From: Macrocybe gigantea
Lineage: Eukaryota; Basidiomycota; Agaricomycetes; Agaricales; Callistosporiaceae
Length of the DNA: 64,000 nt
Reading direction: 5' to 3'
Assembly (NCBI GenBank): GCA_011319805.1
Contig: SJRY01000258.1
Coordinates: 1 to 64,000 of the forward strand
Program-made: the position numbers and the translations under genes
Shown: positions 33,409 to 45,076 of the stretch, piece after piece
Layout of the letters: each line of letters begins with the position of its first letter
Numbering within the stretch: position 1 is the stretch's first letter
Notes under the pieces: generated by a model
What the model was told of the DNA's origin: nothing
Database searches by the model: none
Seen by the model: the letters and a program-made list of their open reading frames with translations, nothing else

Positions 33409-35375
33409 AGAGTTCGGTTATCCGAGGGCAATGTTGCTTTTTTTGTCTTGGTTTTCTCTTAGCCTTTGACAGGCCATTTGCACGTTATTTATCAAGAGTA
33501 TTTATTGAGGTTAGTCTTGGGCAGTCGCTTGTAGGCACGGTCACTTGTATGGTTAGTATGCATATGGACTATGGCAGAAGGATATGCAGCTCACATTGCT
33601 CCAGTCGTGAGTTGATCGGTGGAGCGGAGACAAAGTCGAGGGTGCGCGTCAAGCCGAACTTTTTCAAACTCAGCGAAGCCGAACAGCCGTTTTTTGCTTC
33701 CGGTCGGCTCATTTGTACAATGCCGGCCTGTGAGAAAACTTTGTTTCTTCTGTGAAGCTCAGCGCTCAGCCATTTCTCCAAAAAGTCGCTGTCCCGGCGC
33801 CGCTCAAGCCAGTCTATTTGATGATTACGATCATGTACGCGTGAGACCGTCTGTCGTTATTCATAGGCCTCGCGTTTCCTGACGAACCCATTGCGAGTGC
33901 GAATGTATCGCAGAGTAGCGAAGGCAACAGATGAGCGCTGAGCGGCCGTTGTGAGATGTAGTATATGCGCACCTTTAGAGGCAATTTTTTTCTTGTCTGT
34001 CAGGAAGCATTTCATCTGTCTTGTCGGTTTTTAGAGCGGTTTAGAACGGTCAACTGCTTGAACGCGTGAGTTTCCCGGCAAAACCTGGGTAGTTGGCTTT
34101 GTCGATGTTGGTGGCCTTTTTTTTTGCCTCCAGCTTTCAAGCAGCCTAATCGTGGTGGCAAGCAAGAGCAAGCGCGACACAAAAGACGGGCTGCACAATC
34201 TACCCAAATACAGCTGCCAAATCGGCTCGCTCAACACATCTTTCCACGAAGGCCGAGTTTACCGGTGAGAACAGCAACGACGTCAGACGCCGTACAGTAC
34301 AGGACTTGGTGTTATTTGCCTATAATGAGCTCTGTGGCTCTAACGACGCACGTTCTGCGGTCCCTAGACGGGTTGATCGTCATCTGCGATAGATCTAGTC
34401 CTCAGCCCTGCGTGCTCTGTGGCGGAAAGGCTTGAAAAGGTTAGGACGCGATATGGCTCAGTTGTGTGGACGTATTCCCAAGATGTTTGTTTTCGCATTG
34501 CATGAGATGGGGCATAGGAACGATGGTTTCGGGGTATTCATTCAATCGTTTTGCTTTTGTCGCACCTGGGTCAACCTATGTAAAGATTTTGCATGTTTCG
34601 TCTCCTTGAAACTACGCATGCATGTGCGCTCCAGTATCAAACACGCAAGTGCGTATGCAAATCCAGTGGCGCGATCGCGACCGCGCCGATCGAGTAAAGT
34701 AAGGGCGGGGGGGAAATGATCGCCTTCCTGAAGCCCGTCACTCCTTCAGCAAGCTCATACTTACAATTGCAAGCTCTCGCGAAGCAGTCCAGAATTGCGC
34801 ACCGTTCTTCTTTCTGGGCCTCTTGAGCTTGGCCAATAGACCGCTGTCTTCGGGAGCTTCCTCGTGGGTAGAACGCGACTAAATATACTGGTTCTTCTAG
34901 CACGCCTTTGTCCCTGTGCCGCCTAACCCCATCCTCTAGGTACGCATGCACCATGTGGCCGGGGGCGGATGAGCGTCCGATCTCCTGTTCGCATTTGGGC
35001 TTGAATTGGGCAGGTGGATAATCGTTAGCCGAGGGCTCGGTGGAGGTAAGGTCCTGTCTTGTCTCTTTGTTCAGATAAGTCGTGTCGTGTCATGTCTTTT
35101 TTCGTTTTGATCAAAAAGGGTCCGTCTGATGACGGAAACTTGAGGTCGCGCAATATGAAATGAAACGAAATAAAAAGCGAGAGGCAGTTGTATTGGAGCT
35201 GGAACGCTGTTAGCCATGGTGTTGAATGTGGTTAGCTTCATATCGTCGTAGATGGGAGACGTTTGAAGGGTTCATCAAACTCCAAGAGTCGGTTCGGTGG
35301 CCACGTGTGGGGCATTTGAACGCCGAAACGGTTTATTTAAATTTATCACACTGCGTGTATGTCGACGATCAGCAG
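33409..35375. other. Gene-poor region
   Basis: About 2 kb with no recognisable gene on either strand. It has T-rich tracts, a short direct repeat (TTTAGAGCGG / TTTAGAACGG near 34030) and a perfect 10 bp palindrome, CGCGATCGCG, at 34670-34679. Most of the far end is likely upstream control sequence for the Zn2Cys6 regulator. Confidence 0.4.
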
Positions 35376-35731
35376 AAAGAATAAGAACCTCTGTCCTTTC
35401 CGAGTTTTCAGGCAACTGCCGCCTGGTCCTCCAAGCCTCTCTTCCTTTGATTCTGCTATCGTGCCCTAATACGTTAAAGTACCTCAATTAAGCAACCCAC
35501 AAAGAAGCTCCAAGGGCTGAAAGAAGAGCACATCGTTGACCCGAGCGGCATTCAAAGAATAAGAACCTCTGTCCTTTCCGAGTTTTCAGGCAACTGCCGC
35601 CTGGTCCTCTAAGCCTCTCTTCCTTTGATTCTGCTATCGTGCCCTAATACGTTAAAGTACCTCAATTAAGCAACCCACAAAGAAGCTCCAAGGGCTGAAA
35701 GAAGAGCACATCGTTGACCCGAGCGGCATTC
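35376..35731. repeat. Tandem duplication, 2 x 178 bp
   Basis: Positions 35376-35553 and 35554-35731 are head-to-tail copies. I find a single difference between them (GTCCTCCAAG near 35430 against GTCCTCTAAG near 35608). The unit starts AAAGAATAAGAACC and ends GAGCGGCATTC. It lies about 270 bp before the start codon of the Zn2Cys6 gene, within its likely promoter or 5' UTR. The near identity means a recent duplication. Confidence 0.95.
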
Positions 35732-35996
35732 CATTGGACTTCTGAGTACATCGGACAGATCAGCTCGCATCGTAAACTGACAAGACACCCAAGAACCCTT
35801 TAAGACCCGACTCCCGTCTTTCGTGCCACATTCTCCTCCTGCGGAGTATCCATCGGGACCATACAACCTCCGACCCATTTGTTGCCAGGTGAGAAACGGG
35901 CTGGTGATTGGAGGGACACTGGACTGCCTGTTATACTTATTGGTGACAATTGTTTTGGCGTTCGCGAGCCAGGTATAGCACTAAACCCAGGTGCCC

Positions 35997-38900
35997 ATGC
36001 TGCCGCCTCAAGGAAGAGATATCGCCGGGCCCTCCAACGTCAAGCTCGAAGGCCCAGATAGAAACTCGCATTCTCGTTCTTCTTCCTCCATCGCCCACGG
36101 TGCGCCTCGGCGTTAGTCCCGTCGTGTCCGTTTTCGCACCCTGACCACTCTGCAGGTGTCCACTCTGAGCCGTCTTGGTACCAGTCGATCAATACCGGCG
36201 CCACTCCTCGTGCGAGCCTGTGGGCTGCTGCCACGAACCACGACGTTAGCGTCCCCCAGTCCGTCGACTCGAGCAAACCTGCGTACCACCCGGCCGCCAC
36301 GGACACGTCCTCGGCTTCCATGATCGGCCCCACCTCCACGTTTTACGACCCCGAAACGATTTCTCAGCAGCAGCATGCCGACTCCCGCTATCAGGACTGG
36401 ATCGCCTCGTATACAGCTCAGCAGCCGCAGCAACAGCAGTATTTCACCACATACGAGATCGCTCAGAGTCGCCAGAGCCGCCAGCATGTGCAAAGCCGAG
36501 ATCAGTACCATCCCGGTCAAGGACAGTACCTTCAGCAAAATGCTGTCTCTGGCTATGCAGAGCCTACTGCAGCTCAGCTCGATACAAATGGCGCAGCGAA
36601 GGCTTCCGCCAAGAGTGCTCCTTACCAGACGTCTGAGGACATGTATCAAGGATACTACTCGAGCGCTCACGGCAATAACACAACCGACGCGACAGGGTCG
36701 CGCTGACAGATTCTTCTGCGTTCACTTTCGTTGCACCGACCTATCAGCAGTCCGCTCAGCGAGGGACGCAGAACCAGCAGCTGCAAGCGAACGGCGATGC
36801 TCAGCCCTACACGCAATCTGCCCCGCAGTATCAGAATCACCAGTCGTCGCAAGCCGTGACTTCGTTTGCGTCGTATCCTCAGCCAGTGTCCAGTCACTCT
36901 TCTTCCTTATCTCCCGCTTCTGATTCTTGGCTGGAAGAAGTCTCGTCTTCGGCCCGCCCTAGCCCAGCCAGCCATCACGCGAACGGCACAAACAATCAGA
37001 ACGTCAACAGCAGCGCATCTCCTTCGAGCCAAAAACACGTTCCCTCGCAGGTTCAGTCTCAGTCTGCGCCCTTCCGCGCTCAGCATCAACCTCAAGCTCG
37101 GCCTCAATCTCAAGCGAAGAAAAATGGCAATGCGACCTCGCCCACCAACAACGCAAAAATGCATGCTGTCGACAGCGCTGCAAACAATACCAATGCCGCC
37201 CCCCAAAAGGTTCACGGCAAGAGAAAACGCATCAAGCAAAGCCCCGATACGTTCTCTCAGCAGCAACTCTATCAATTCCAGGCAACCGGGAGCGACTCTG
37301 AAGACAACGAAGACGACATGCAAACGCAGGTCTTTTCGTTCAGCGGCGGTATCAGCGTGGGCATGGATGGACTCGGTGTACCGAGCTCTGCTCGATCTAG
37401 AGTCGGAAGACTGTGAGTATCGTTTTCCTACTGTTCCCTTCTTTTTTTTCCTTGCTCTCTTTATTGTTCTTGGCCCGATGAACCGAGATCGCCCTCCTTC
37501 CCGTGTTTCCGCCTTCGTCCATCCTTTCACGTGCAGGTGATGCATATTCGTTCACGTTTCTTTGGCTGCTGTCCAAAAATTTTACCGGAATGCGTGGATG
37601 GACGGCGCGACTTGGCCGGCCTATGACGATATTGAGCCTTTCTTGCCTTCCATACCTCTCGAAAATTTCTCGACGTTTTGCTGACAGTGGCTCTTATTTT
37701 TTTTTTCCACATCTCCCGTTCTTGCCTTTGGCATCGACTGTGCACGCCTGACTCTCGTCATCGCCATCCGCCTCCTTCCACGTCACGGAACGGCCCTGCA
37801 CATCCGTTTTGGACCGTTTCGTTTTCGGCTCATCTTAAACCATGTATGCTAACTCACCATGAACGTCGGCAAATGCTCGATAACGTTCGGGCTTGACGTG
37901 TCCTACTGCGGACCCACCTAACGTTGCTTTCTGGACGTCCCACACGGTATGGATGTTAATATTGGGGGTGCTCGGGATGCACGCCACCTCCTGGTACCTG
38001 TGAAAACATGCCGATGCACAACGCTGCGCACGTCCTTGTACCCTGTACAACAACGCATCGGTCAAATTTTTTTGAACAACGATGTCGATGTTACTCTGCA
38101 AAACGTCACAACACGAACGGTTTCCGGTGATATCTTTTCCGAACTCGGCAATCTACCTCTCACATGCAACATCGTCCTTGCGCACCTTGTTCTCGTCTGG
38201 CGCGTATCAAAAAACATACGCTCTGGACGCTGTGTCGCCTTGTTCGGGATCTCGGCGTTCAATTTACCGTGGCGCCCGATCAACCAATCGACGCCGGTTT
38301 CCTTTTTTGGTCATTACACCTCTCTGTGTGTGTTTCCATTAACTGGAACTTTCCTGATCTACGTCTTGCTTTCTCCTTTCCGTCTTCCACTCCCTTATCG
38401 CTTTTCATATCGCTCATATCTGTGGACAATCCTGACCATTCCTAATTGGCTGTCACCCCGGTTCTTCGGCGCTTACATTGGACGCAACATTTGCACCGCC
38501 ACACGCCGGTGTTATCTTCTCACCGACGCTGTTCTTTCCCTGCTTGATGAATTGAACTCCACAAACGCCACACACCTGTTCGTCGCGCCACGCTCTGCCC
38601 CGGGACGATCGAAATCACGCAAAATATGGATGCGTCTCACAACATCTCGGGCTCGCTGTGCCTTCATTGTGTCTGATTTGGAATGCATGACCCGCACGCG
38701 GCGTCAACAGGCCTGGAGCCTGCACGCACTGCAAGAAGCTCAAGGTACGGCCACTTACTCCGCTGCCTCGACGCCTCTCTTCCTTGCTTCACTATTGACG
38801 GCTCGTATGTCATGCCGGTTATGCTTGTTCTTTTTTGACGCTTCTCTGCAATTGAGGCCTTTCCGTTTTGAGTTCTTGACTGACAATATCCTTCTTTTGC

Positions 38901-41900
38901 ATGCTTTTTGATGAACCTTACATCTGGACCCGCCCTCTTTACCTCCGATGCCGCGCCCTCGGTCCGCGTCCCTTATCCTGCCCCGTGAACAATCTGCATC
39001 GGGAAACGATACGTTTCGGACTTGGCAAACAAACGATCGAACCTCGTCATATCGACTCTTTGCCTTGTCGAACGCATTTGGGAACCGCATCACGGAACTC
39101 CCAAAAAATTTCGGTACGGCTCGCTGCCTGACAGATGAAATGTGACTTTCCAAAACACGAGAACACATGCAAACGTTGCAAGTCGGGAGGTCACGTATGC
39201 ATCGTCGAAGGTAGAAAGCCGAGAACTGCGCCGAAGTAGGTCCCAAGTTCCTGTCGAGTTTATTCTTTTTTTCCTTTCATCCCTTCTCTGGCCCTCCCCG
39301 GCCTCGTTGCTCGATGCTTGTTCCGTCATGACGGAAACATGTCGTGTTGCTGTCTCCGGGGAACGGTTCTATCCCGCGTTCCCAGATCGGCTACATCCAC
39401 CGTGATATGCGGATGGAAATAAATAATTTTCTTCTAAACGGCAGGCGGGGAGAAGGGGTGCTTCCTTCGGTATTCTTAAGGCCAAGATCTCAGCTTTGAA
39501 CCTTCCGTGTCCGATCTCTCCCTCGTCGGATTCCTCGATCGTTTCATACATTTTTGCTCTTTGGTTTTTACATCCATGCCTCCCTCCCGCTCGATTCCGT
39601 CTTTCTCCACTGCTTCCTCTCCAGCGTCTACGACTTCTGACCTACCAACTATTCCCGAAATTAGCAAGCGCGAATATTTGCTCGCGCAGATCAGGCAAAA
39701 GGATGCTATTATCGAGTCGCTCCTCAAACAGGCATGTATCACTCTGCTCTGCGACTGCACACACCTTAACGTAAGGCATTCCGTGGACGTATAGCTGCAT
39801 AATCCCTACATCGCGACGCCGATGTCCATCGCTTCTTACCGAATGGCGACCTCGCCATCGGACCAAAACAACAAGAACGTCCTCGCATGGTTAGATCGCT
39901 TGAAGGCGAGCGTTCGCACAGCCGGAGTAAACGGTGGCGGAAGCGCTTTCAAGGAAATGCGAGGGTCGAACGGCGCCGACGACGACGAATCTGATGCGGA
40001 AACCGAGTCTTATGCACAACGCTACGGCCTCATACCACCTCCGGACGACCAGGGTCCCAACGGGGATGAGGAACAGTCCTCGCAAGATGATGACAGACTG
40101 CAGTCTTCCCTACCTGATTCGCACGTCCCGCTGGGTTTGATTGCAAACCTGAGTATCAGCAACAGCAAGGCGAAGAATGGGAGGAAGGAACACAAAGAGG
40201 TCAATGTCCTGGAGGACAACCCCGATGATGATGACGTCGTTCGTATTTGTTATCTCGACTGTTGGTATCTCAGATGATTGATGGGCGATCTGCATCTGTT
40301 CAGGGTGTCGCGAATGAAACCTATTTCATGCCAGGCATGTCGTGATGTGTTTCGCACACTTGAACATGTTCTCATCGGTATTTTCTAGGGCCCGCGACCG
40401 ACCTAGGGATTCGTGCATCGTTGATCGAACAACACAGTCCGCCCGAGATTCTAGTGCACGGGCTGGTTACCCCGGACGACGTCGAGAAGTTGTTCGAAAT
40501 GTGCGCCGTTTTTCTTTCACCGATTGGTCGATGTATTCATGCCGAAAATCAGATTCTATGAACGTGTCAATGTTCGTATCGTCTACTCATCTGTCTATTC
40601 ATTATCAACAAGGACCCTCATTCGATCTTTTGACAGCCATTCATATCGCTCCTCGACCCCGTCCTTCATACGCCTGCAACGACGTTCGCAAGATGTCCCT
40701 TCCTCTTCACAGTCAGTGAGTGTAGGCTCTCGTTAAATATTCCAGCCGCGTTACTCATTAATTATTGTAGTCTGTGCCATCTCTTCGAGATATTACGCCG
40801 AGAAATCTGAAATCTATCCCATTGCGATGCATTTCGCGAAACATTCAGCCGCAAATGCCCTCATTGATGGATGGAAATCTGTTGAGCTCTGTCAAGCATA
40901 TATCCTGATGAGCATCTATGCTGTTCCAGCACGAAGATGGGAGGAAGATAGAAGCTGGCTCTACACCGGCTTGGCAATCAGGTAATTTGTAAACGCGATG
41001 TCGAGTGTGGGGATGTCGTTGACAATTTTTCTACTAGGATTGCCACAGATTTGAATCTGCATCAGGTCATCACGACAAAGCCGCAGAATGAGAAGCAGGA
41101 ACGCGAAATATTAAACAAGACTCGTGTTTGGATGATTTGCTTCAATTTGGACCGTTCGACTGCCACACAATTTGGCAAGCCATCTACCATCAAGGAAGAT
41201 TAGTGAGTACAGGCTTTATTGTCCTTCTCGTGCGCCGTGTCTGACATCCATCTAGCATCATGCGAAATGCCCAAGACTGGTATAAAAGTCCAAATACAAT
41301 CTCTCCGTAACTATACTCCCCCATCTCATGCAACCTTCTCCTAACCCTTCTTCTTCAGCATGACATCCATCTCTGTGCATATGTAGAACTCTTGCGTATC
41401 GTCGCAAAATTTCATGAAGAGATTTTCAGCGATCCGTCATCCCCTAGTGGTTTGAACAAGGTACGGACCAACACCCTGTGTGAACGCCTTGTTATGTTAA
41501 TGATTGTTATGATAGCGCGTTGACTTCCGTACTGTTACGATGAAGCACGATGCGCGTTTGACAGCGTATCATGAGGAATGGTCACGAAGATTCTCTGAAG
41601 ACTCTGATCCAAATGGTACGCAATTTTGGCCGGCATGTCAATCGAAGCTCAAATCAAAGTGCCTCGATACAGATCGGGGATGCGTCCTTCGGTGTAGCTT
41701 GTTGCCTTTGTATGTTTGATGTCTACCTCGTTTCTGCTGGCTAAAAAAAATTCACTGGACTCCATAGCCTCGTTGGTTATTCAAGGCTCGTCATGTATTC
41801 TTTCGGCTTCCAGCAAGCCTTTCGTCGGGGAATCGAGCCACAGGACCAGTTGTTTTTCACGAAGGTCTGTTACTTACTATACTCCAAGGAAGGCATTCTG

Positions 41901-42887
41901 TTAACAGGATATCAGTGTTTGGATGCAGCAAAGTCCGTGATCAAGAACATGGTTGAAAGCTTGGCGCCCAGCGGCTACATGCGCTATGCACCGGATGGTT
42001 CGTTAATCGTATATTGACGTGATGACCCACCCAACCGTGACGCATCTAGGACATTTCATATTCGCATCGTTTGCTTCCGCTTTTCTGCTCAAGGTAGGTT
42101 TGGTTTACTCGTCCCACTAACATACACTTTGACTGATTCTTTTCTGACTTATAGTTACTCAAGCCCGAATTCGCAAGCCTCCTATCGAAGGAGCAGGAAA
42201 CCGCGATCTTCGACCTTATTGGCCGCTTGATACAGACGCTGAGCTCTCCTGAAATTGCTATCGACGACCGCCACACCCCGAAACTCTATGCCAGGTTCCT
42301 CGCCGGCCTACTTTCACGCCATCGCAGAGATGGCGCTACCGTAGGACGACTCCAAACGCATCCCGTGCCCGCTAGAGAGTCATCGCAGAATGTGAACGGA
42401 GACATGGCACCTCCTTCTACCTCTACGTTCTCGCTCGTTCAGACCTACGGACGGGGTGGCACAGACCAAAATGAAAGTTATCCCGTTACACAGAATGGCG
42501 CCTCTAACATGGATACTACTCCGATCTACCGACCTGAAGCTACTTTCTCGGTAGAGACCGGACCGATCCACTTTGGAAGTGATCTAGAAACTACTCTGTT
42601 TGGATTCAGCGGAGGGGCAGAAGACGATACGCTTGCTGCCATGCAAGCTTTGCAAAATCCGGCGTGGTGGCAGAGCATGATGATGCCTGGGTCCGTACAT
42701 TGATCCTTTCCAAAGTGCGGAAAACGTTTTGCTCATGTTTTTTTTTGTTAGGTTCTCTTGGCCCGAATCTCAAACGCCACCTGCGGCTGCAAACACACCT
42801 CCATCCCACAATGGCATGGACAACACGTCGAACGTTCAATCAAATTTCGGTGTATATCACGTAGCACCGCAAGTCCAACTCTATTAA
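35997..42887 (+). CDS. Zn2Cys6 transcription factor, agaricomycete prtT-like
   Basis: Nuclear regulator. The N-terminal 450 residues are Gln/Ser/Pro-rich (QQPQQQQYFTTYEIAQSRQ). The binuclear zinc cluster is built from two exons: CTHCKKLK (38711-38744) and MKCDFPKHENTCKRCKSGGH (from 39135), with spacing C-x2-C-x6-C-x8-C-x2-C-x6-C. A leucine-rich dimer helix follows (KREYLLAQIRQKDAIIESLL), then an acidic region, then the fungal_trans domain (ILVHGLVTPDDVEKLFE, YILMSIYAVPARRWEEDRSW, GLAIRIATDLNLHQV, RVWMICFNLDRSTATQFGKP, RGIEPQDQLFFTK). The stop is at 42885-42887. Introns 37413-38710 (1298 bp), 38745-39134 and 39236-39664 are very long for this genome; 39732-39794 is GC-AG. Frame breaks near 36112 and 36697 look like single missing G. 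Target genes unknown; prtT-like names come from similarity only. Confidence 0.85.
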
Positions 42888-43194
42888 CATTTCACGTATT
42901 CAATCATCCGCTTTGAGTTGCTCGCTACGTAACTTTGTGACTCCGGATGGATAATCTTCATAACGTTGTTCTGCGCTTCGTACTTAGTCTATGCTCCCCT
43001 CGCTTTTTACGATACATTCTCCGCTTTCAGGACTGTACAATATATAAAAGATGCATCACAGATAGCGACGTATTTAGAGTTGCGTGTGACGGTTCCTTAT
43101 CTGATAATGAAATCATTATTCTGTTTATTTTGTTGACGATTCTTAGTGCGACTTTACACTCTACCTTCTTCCTCTTCACTACCTGACAAGGAGC
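42888..43194 (+). other. Intergenic
   Basis: 307 bp of AT-rich sequence between the regulator and the Rieske gene. It is expected to hold a terminator and a promoter. No gene seen. Confidence 0.5.
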
Positions 43195-45037
43195 ATGGAT
43201 CAGCTTAAGTATGTTATCTCCATTCAAACTCTGAGCCATTATTGGTTTAGATAAGAACAACCAGAATAGCCTCCTTGGACCATCTGCTCAGTCACACGCG
43301 TTTCTTCCTGACATTGCGCTCCAGCGAGGGCGTGTACCACTCTCTGATATTGTTCAGATTATCTGCCGACTTGCACGGCGATTCGCAATGCGAGAACCAT
43401 GCCGACGTTGCTAGCCATCATCCATGTATAAGTCAGGAAGTGGCGTATAAACATATCTATGTCATGGAATCGAGCTGTCCACATCTTGGGGCCGATCTAT
43501 CTCATGCTGAGATAGAAGAATGCGAGACAAGCGTCGTGGCCGTCTGCCCTTGGCACAGGTGAGTATGGTATTCGGCTCCCTTTTGCCATGCGGTGATGTT
43601 TTGGCTTTTTTGCACTTGTCATCTGCCAGGTACGACTTTGATTCAGGACTGGAAGGAGTGAAATGGGATTGAGAGCTTGCACGTATGCCGTTGAAGTCAA
43701 GATTGACGCCTTGGATGGGTCGTTAAACGTCTTCATGGAGGCACCTTCCGGTGGAAGTAACTGGAAGTTAGTCGAACTTCGACCTGTGTCGGAAGGTCGG
43801 TGCGATGTTGAGATACAGGTCCCATACACTGACGCAGTATGACATGCAATGGCAGACTTTGCAGACCCCCCGCCGAATACAACAACATCTGTTCTCCCTG
43901 TGTCTGTGTGGACGTCTTTTTCTGGTTTGGATGATGAACCGGTCGTGCCGGTGAATGTCCCACCTTCAACTTTGATGGAGTGGGCCGTCTTAATCCTCAA
44001 TACCCCGGATCCATCCCTAAAAGTGCAACGCACGCGTCATGCCGTCAACCTCTTCCGAACAGGAAAATTAAAGTCAATAGGGCATAAATCGCCAAACGCG
44101 CCATGCCCCCCAGATGTCCCTCCGCGTGACGCAGCAATTTCTAGAAACACCGTTGATCCAGCTAAGGTCAAAAACAGGAAGAGCAGAGCTGTCATGCTGC
44201 ATGCCTTGGCAAATATAGAGCAATGGGCGTAAGTGTAGGGTCCTTGTGACTGAGGGGAGCTCTAAACTATTCCACTCACTCCAGCATAGACCTTGCGTGA
44301 GTGCAGAAAACGACGACTACAAGTAGGACCAGCTGAACGAAGAACATTCCTACATCAGGTGGGACATTATGGCGCGCTTTGGCCAGCATATCCCGACCTA
44401 CCGGCAGCTTTCTTCTCCGACTTCACTAAAATGGCTTTGGATGAGTCAAAACACTTGTATCAATGTTCTTTTGCATGACGTCGGGATGCATGCTAACATA
44501 CCTTAACGCGTTAGCACTCTCCTCACCGCGAGGCTGTCAGACATATCCCCTTCCACGCCGTATGGAAGCATGCCCGTTCACGCTTCATTATGGGAGTCAG
44601 CGTCCGTCACGTCAAATTCGCTCCTTTCTCGGCTGGCGATTATCCACCTCGTGCACGAAGCTCGAGGGCTTGATGTGAATCCGGGCACAATAGAGCGTTT
44701 TCGGAAAGCCGCCGACATGGAAAGTGTCAAAGTCATGGAAATCGTTCACGCAGACGAAGTGACGCACGTTACTACTGGGCATCGTTGGTTTACTTGGGTT
44801 TGCGAACGGCAAGGCATCGCTGACCCAGTCAAAGCCTTTCGAGAAGAGGTGCGGAAAGGCTGGAGGGGCGACGTGAAAGGTCCCTTCAACGTGGAGGACA
44901 GGGAGAAGGCAGGGATGATACCGGCATTCTATGAGAATCTGCGTGGCGAGATGGGAAATATAAACACAGATCCCAACCCGCGACCTTCAAAAGACATCGC
45001 GGCTGTTGTACCAGTTGAATATGACGGCATGAGATAG
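43195..45037 (+). CDS. Rieske [2Fe-2S] - DUF455 (ferritin-like) fusion protein
   Basis: The start MDQLK is spliced to TTRIASLDHLLSHTRF. The Rieske ligands are CPHLGADLSHAE and CPWHRYDFD (43477-43640, C-x-H and C-x2-H), fed by VAYKHIYVMESS. A linker with LRACTYAVEV follows, then a DUF455 domain: MEWAVLILNTPDPSLKVQRT, RHAVNLFRTGKLKSIGHKSP, AVMLHALANIEQWAIDLAW (across two short introns), SDFTKMALDESKH and ADEVTHVTTGHRWFTWVCER. It closes with GWRGDVKGPFN and the stop at 45035-45037. The Glu/His pairs of DUF455 (EQWA, DESKH, EVTHV) suggest a metal-binding four-helix bundle of the ferritin-like class. The reaction is unknown; electron transfer from the Rieske cluster to that centre is inference. 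Breaks near 43303, 43667 and 44410 look like one missing base; one near 43375 goes the other way. Confidence 0.85.
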
Positions 45038-45076
45038 TATTCTACCTCTATTAACGACTATCTACACGCTCTATCA

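Noticed and set aside
33409..35375. Possible transposon relic
   Set aside because: I looked for long terminal repeats, inverted repeats, integrase or transposase motifs and found none; only short palindromes are present.
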